Source of the DNA: Rhizobium sp. Leaf306
GTDB taxonomy: Bacteria > Pseudomonadota > Alphaproteobacteria > Rhizobiales > Rhizobiaceae
Reading direction: 5' to 3'
Assembly (NCBI RefSeq): GCF_001423425.1
Contig: NZ_LMNX01000003.1
Coordinates: 467,044-531,043, forward strand
DNA length: 64,000 nt
Positions 63,058-64,000 of the stretch are shown here, in pieces. Each line of letters opens with the position of its first letter. The first letter of the stretch is position 1. The notes below the pieces were generated by a model. The model was given only the letters and a program-made list of their open reading frames with translations, had not been told where the DNA came from and searched no databases. A program made the position numbers and the translations under genes.

Positions 63058-64000
63058 ATGGGACGTGTAATCGACATTGCGGTAATTGGTGCCGGTGCCA
63101 TCGGCCGTACGCATATCGATACGCTGGCCGGAATGCCCCGTTTTCGCCTGACCTCGATCGTCGACCCGATGCCGGCGGGAGCTGTTCTCGCCGCCTCGCT
63201 CGGCATTCCCTGTCTTCTTTCCGCAGAGGCGTTGATCGATTCGGGTCTCGCTCGCGCGGCGATCGTTGCTACGCCGAACGAGACGCATCTCCCCGTATCC
63301 GAAGCTTTGTTGCGGGCCGGTATTCCTGTGCTTCTGGAAAAGCCGGTCGCCGAAAGCCTGGCTTCGGCGCTGAGGCTGATCGCGATTGCCGACGAGACCG
63401 GTCTGCCGCTTCTGATTGGCCATCACCGCCGCCATAACCCGATCATCCGCGCAGCCCATGCGGCGGTCCATGCCGGCCGGATTGGCGATCTGGTGATGGC
63501 GACCGTGACCTGTTCGCTGGCCAAGCCGGCCGGATACTTCGAGGCCGCGTGGCGCAGAACTCCGGGAGCCGGCGGGCCACTGCTGATCAACATGGTCCAT
63601 GAAATCGATCTGCTGCGGCATTTCTTCGGCGAGATTGCGCACGTCCAGGCGATCGCCAGCCATGCGCGCCGCGGGTTCGCCGTCGAGGATACGGCGGCGG
63701 TCAATCTCTCCTTCGTCAATGGCGGGATCGCGACCCTGTGCATATCCGATGCAGCGGTCGGCCCCTGGGCCTGGGACCTGACAGCGGCGGAAAATCCGGC
63801 ACGCTTTCCGGCTCATCCGGTAACCGCCCATCATTATGCCGGCAGCAAAGCTGGCCTCTCGCTGCCCGATCTGACGCTCTGGGAACCGAAGGGCGAGCCG
63901 GACTGGACTGAGAAGTTGCGGCCGACCGTACTCGATGCCATCCAGGCCGACCCCTACGAGCGGCAGCTTTCCCATTTTGCCGATCTGATCGATGGGTCAG
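63058..64000 (+). CDS. Gfo/Idh/MocA-family oxidoreductase, partial at the window end
   Basis: At least 314 residues, open to the window edge with no stop. The N-terminal NAD(P) loop is VIGAGAIGRTHID, followed by VATPNETHLPVSEALLRAG and the LLEKPVAES motif, which holds the catalytic Lys of the family. The HEIDLLRHFFGE segment supplies the conserved His. Such enzymes oxidise or reduce sugars, inositols and cyclic polyols. GGGGAGGATTTGG precedes the ATG. Divergence from the flavoprotein operon places it in the same island; oxidation of a ring hydroxyl is a reasonable guess. Confidence 0.88.
   Translation, partial: MGRVIDIAVIGAGAIGRTHIDTLAGMPRFRLTSIVDPMPAGAVLAASLGIPCLLSAEALIDSGLARAAIVATPNETHLPVSEALLRAGIPVLLEKPVAESLASALRLIAIADETGLPLLIGHHRRHNPIIRAAHAAVHAGRIGDLVMATVTCSLAKPAGYFEAAWRRTPGAGGPLLINMVHEIDLLRHFFGEIAHVQAIASHARRGFAVEDTAAVNLSFVNGGIATLCISDAAVGPWAWDLTAAENPARFPAHPVTAHHYAGSKAGLSLPDLTLWEPKGEPDWTEKLRPTVLDAIQADPYERQLSHFADLIDGS

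Overview
The window looks like DNA of an alphaproteobacterium in the Rhizobiales, most likely Rhizobiaceae. It is GC-rich and packed with high-affinity uptake systems. It also has fused two-domain peptide-ABC ATPases, an HWE-type histidine kinase with a single-domain response regulator, and a short cold-shock gene with a long leader. No rRNA, tRNA, CRISPR array or replication origin was seen. All calls come from reading the sequence; no database search was run.

Layout. (1) 1-1466: the C-terminal end of one IS3-type transposase abuts a complete but broken 1360-bp IS3-family element with 26-bp perfect terminal repeats. (2) 1630-2580: a YedI-like (DUF808) membrane protein. (3) 2914-12286: a divergent catabolic locus. 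A creatininase-like amidohydrolase, a dipeptide-type ABC transporter, a deacetylase/cyclic-imidase-like enzyme and an SDR lie on the minus strand. A MarR regulator, the transporter's binding protein and an isoaspartyl peptidase lie on the plus strand. (4) 12510-21330: a second peptide ABC transporter, split around a divergent promoter, with a gamma-glutamyltransferase (GGT) homologue, a glucosamine-6-phosphate deaminase and a ROK repressor. (5) 21839-30552: a third, paralogous peptide ABC transporter with its own GGT homologue, a divergent GntR/FCD regulator and an NTF2-like small protein. (6) 30711-35519: a TakP-type TRAP transporter and an orphan LivK-like binding protein. (7) 35934-41242: an oppABC-DF oligopeptide operon. 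(8) 41781-49763: housekeeping and stress genes (rsgA, csp, a small protein, HWE kinase, response regulator, kbl-tdh, MATE pump). (9) 49782-64000: a catabolic island with a NIPSNAP protein, a PobR-like AraC regulator, two ketosteroid-dehydrogenase-like flavoproteins, three SDR-superfamily proteins, an AroE-like dehydrogenase with NAD-type features, a complete LIV-type ABC transporter, and a Gfo/Idh/MocA oxidoreductase cut by the window end.

How the genes fit together. Most of the window is a set of import-and-degrade modules, each with its own regulator. In three modules the regulator faces a divergent promoter that holds a visible dyad or direct repeat. In several transport operons a strong stem-loop follows the binding-protein gene. 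The least familiar modules are the ROK-NagB-GGT-peptide transporter locus, the imidase/creatininase locus, and the hydroaromatic-looking island at the right end.
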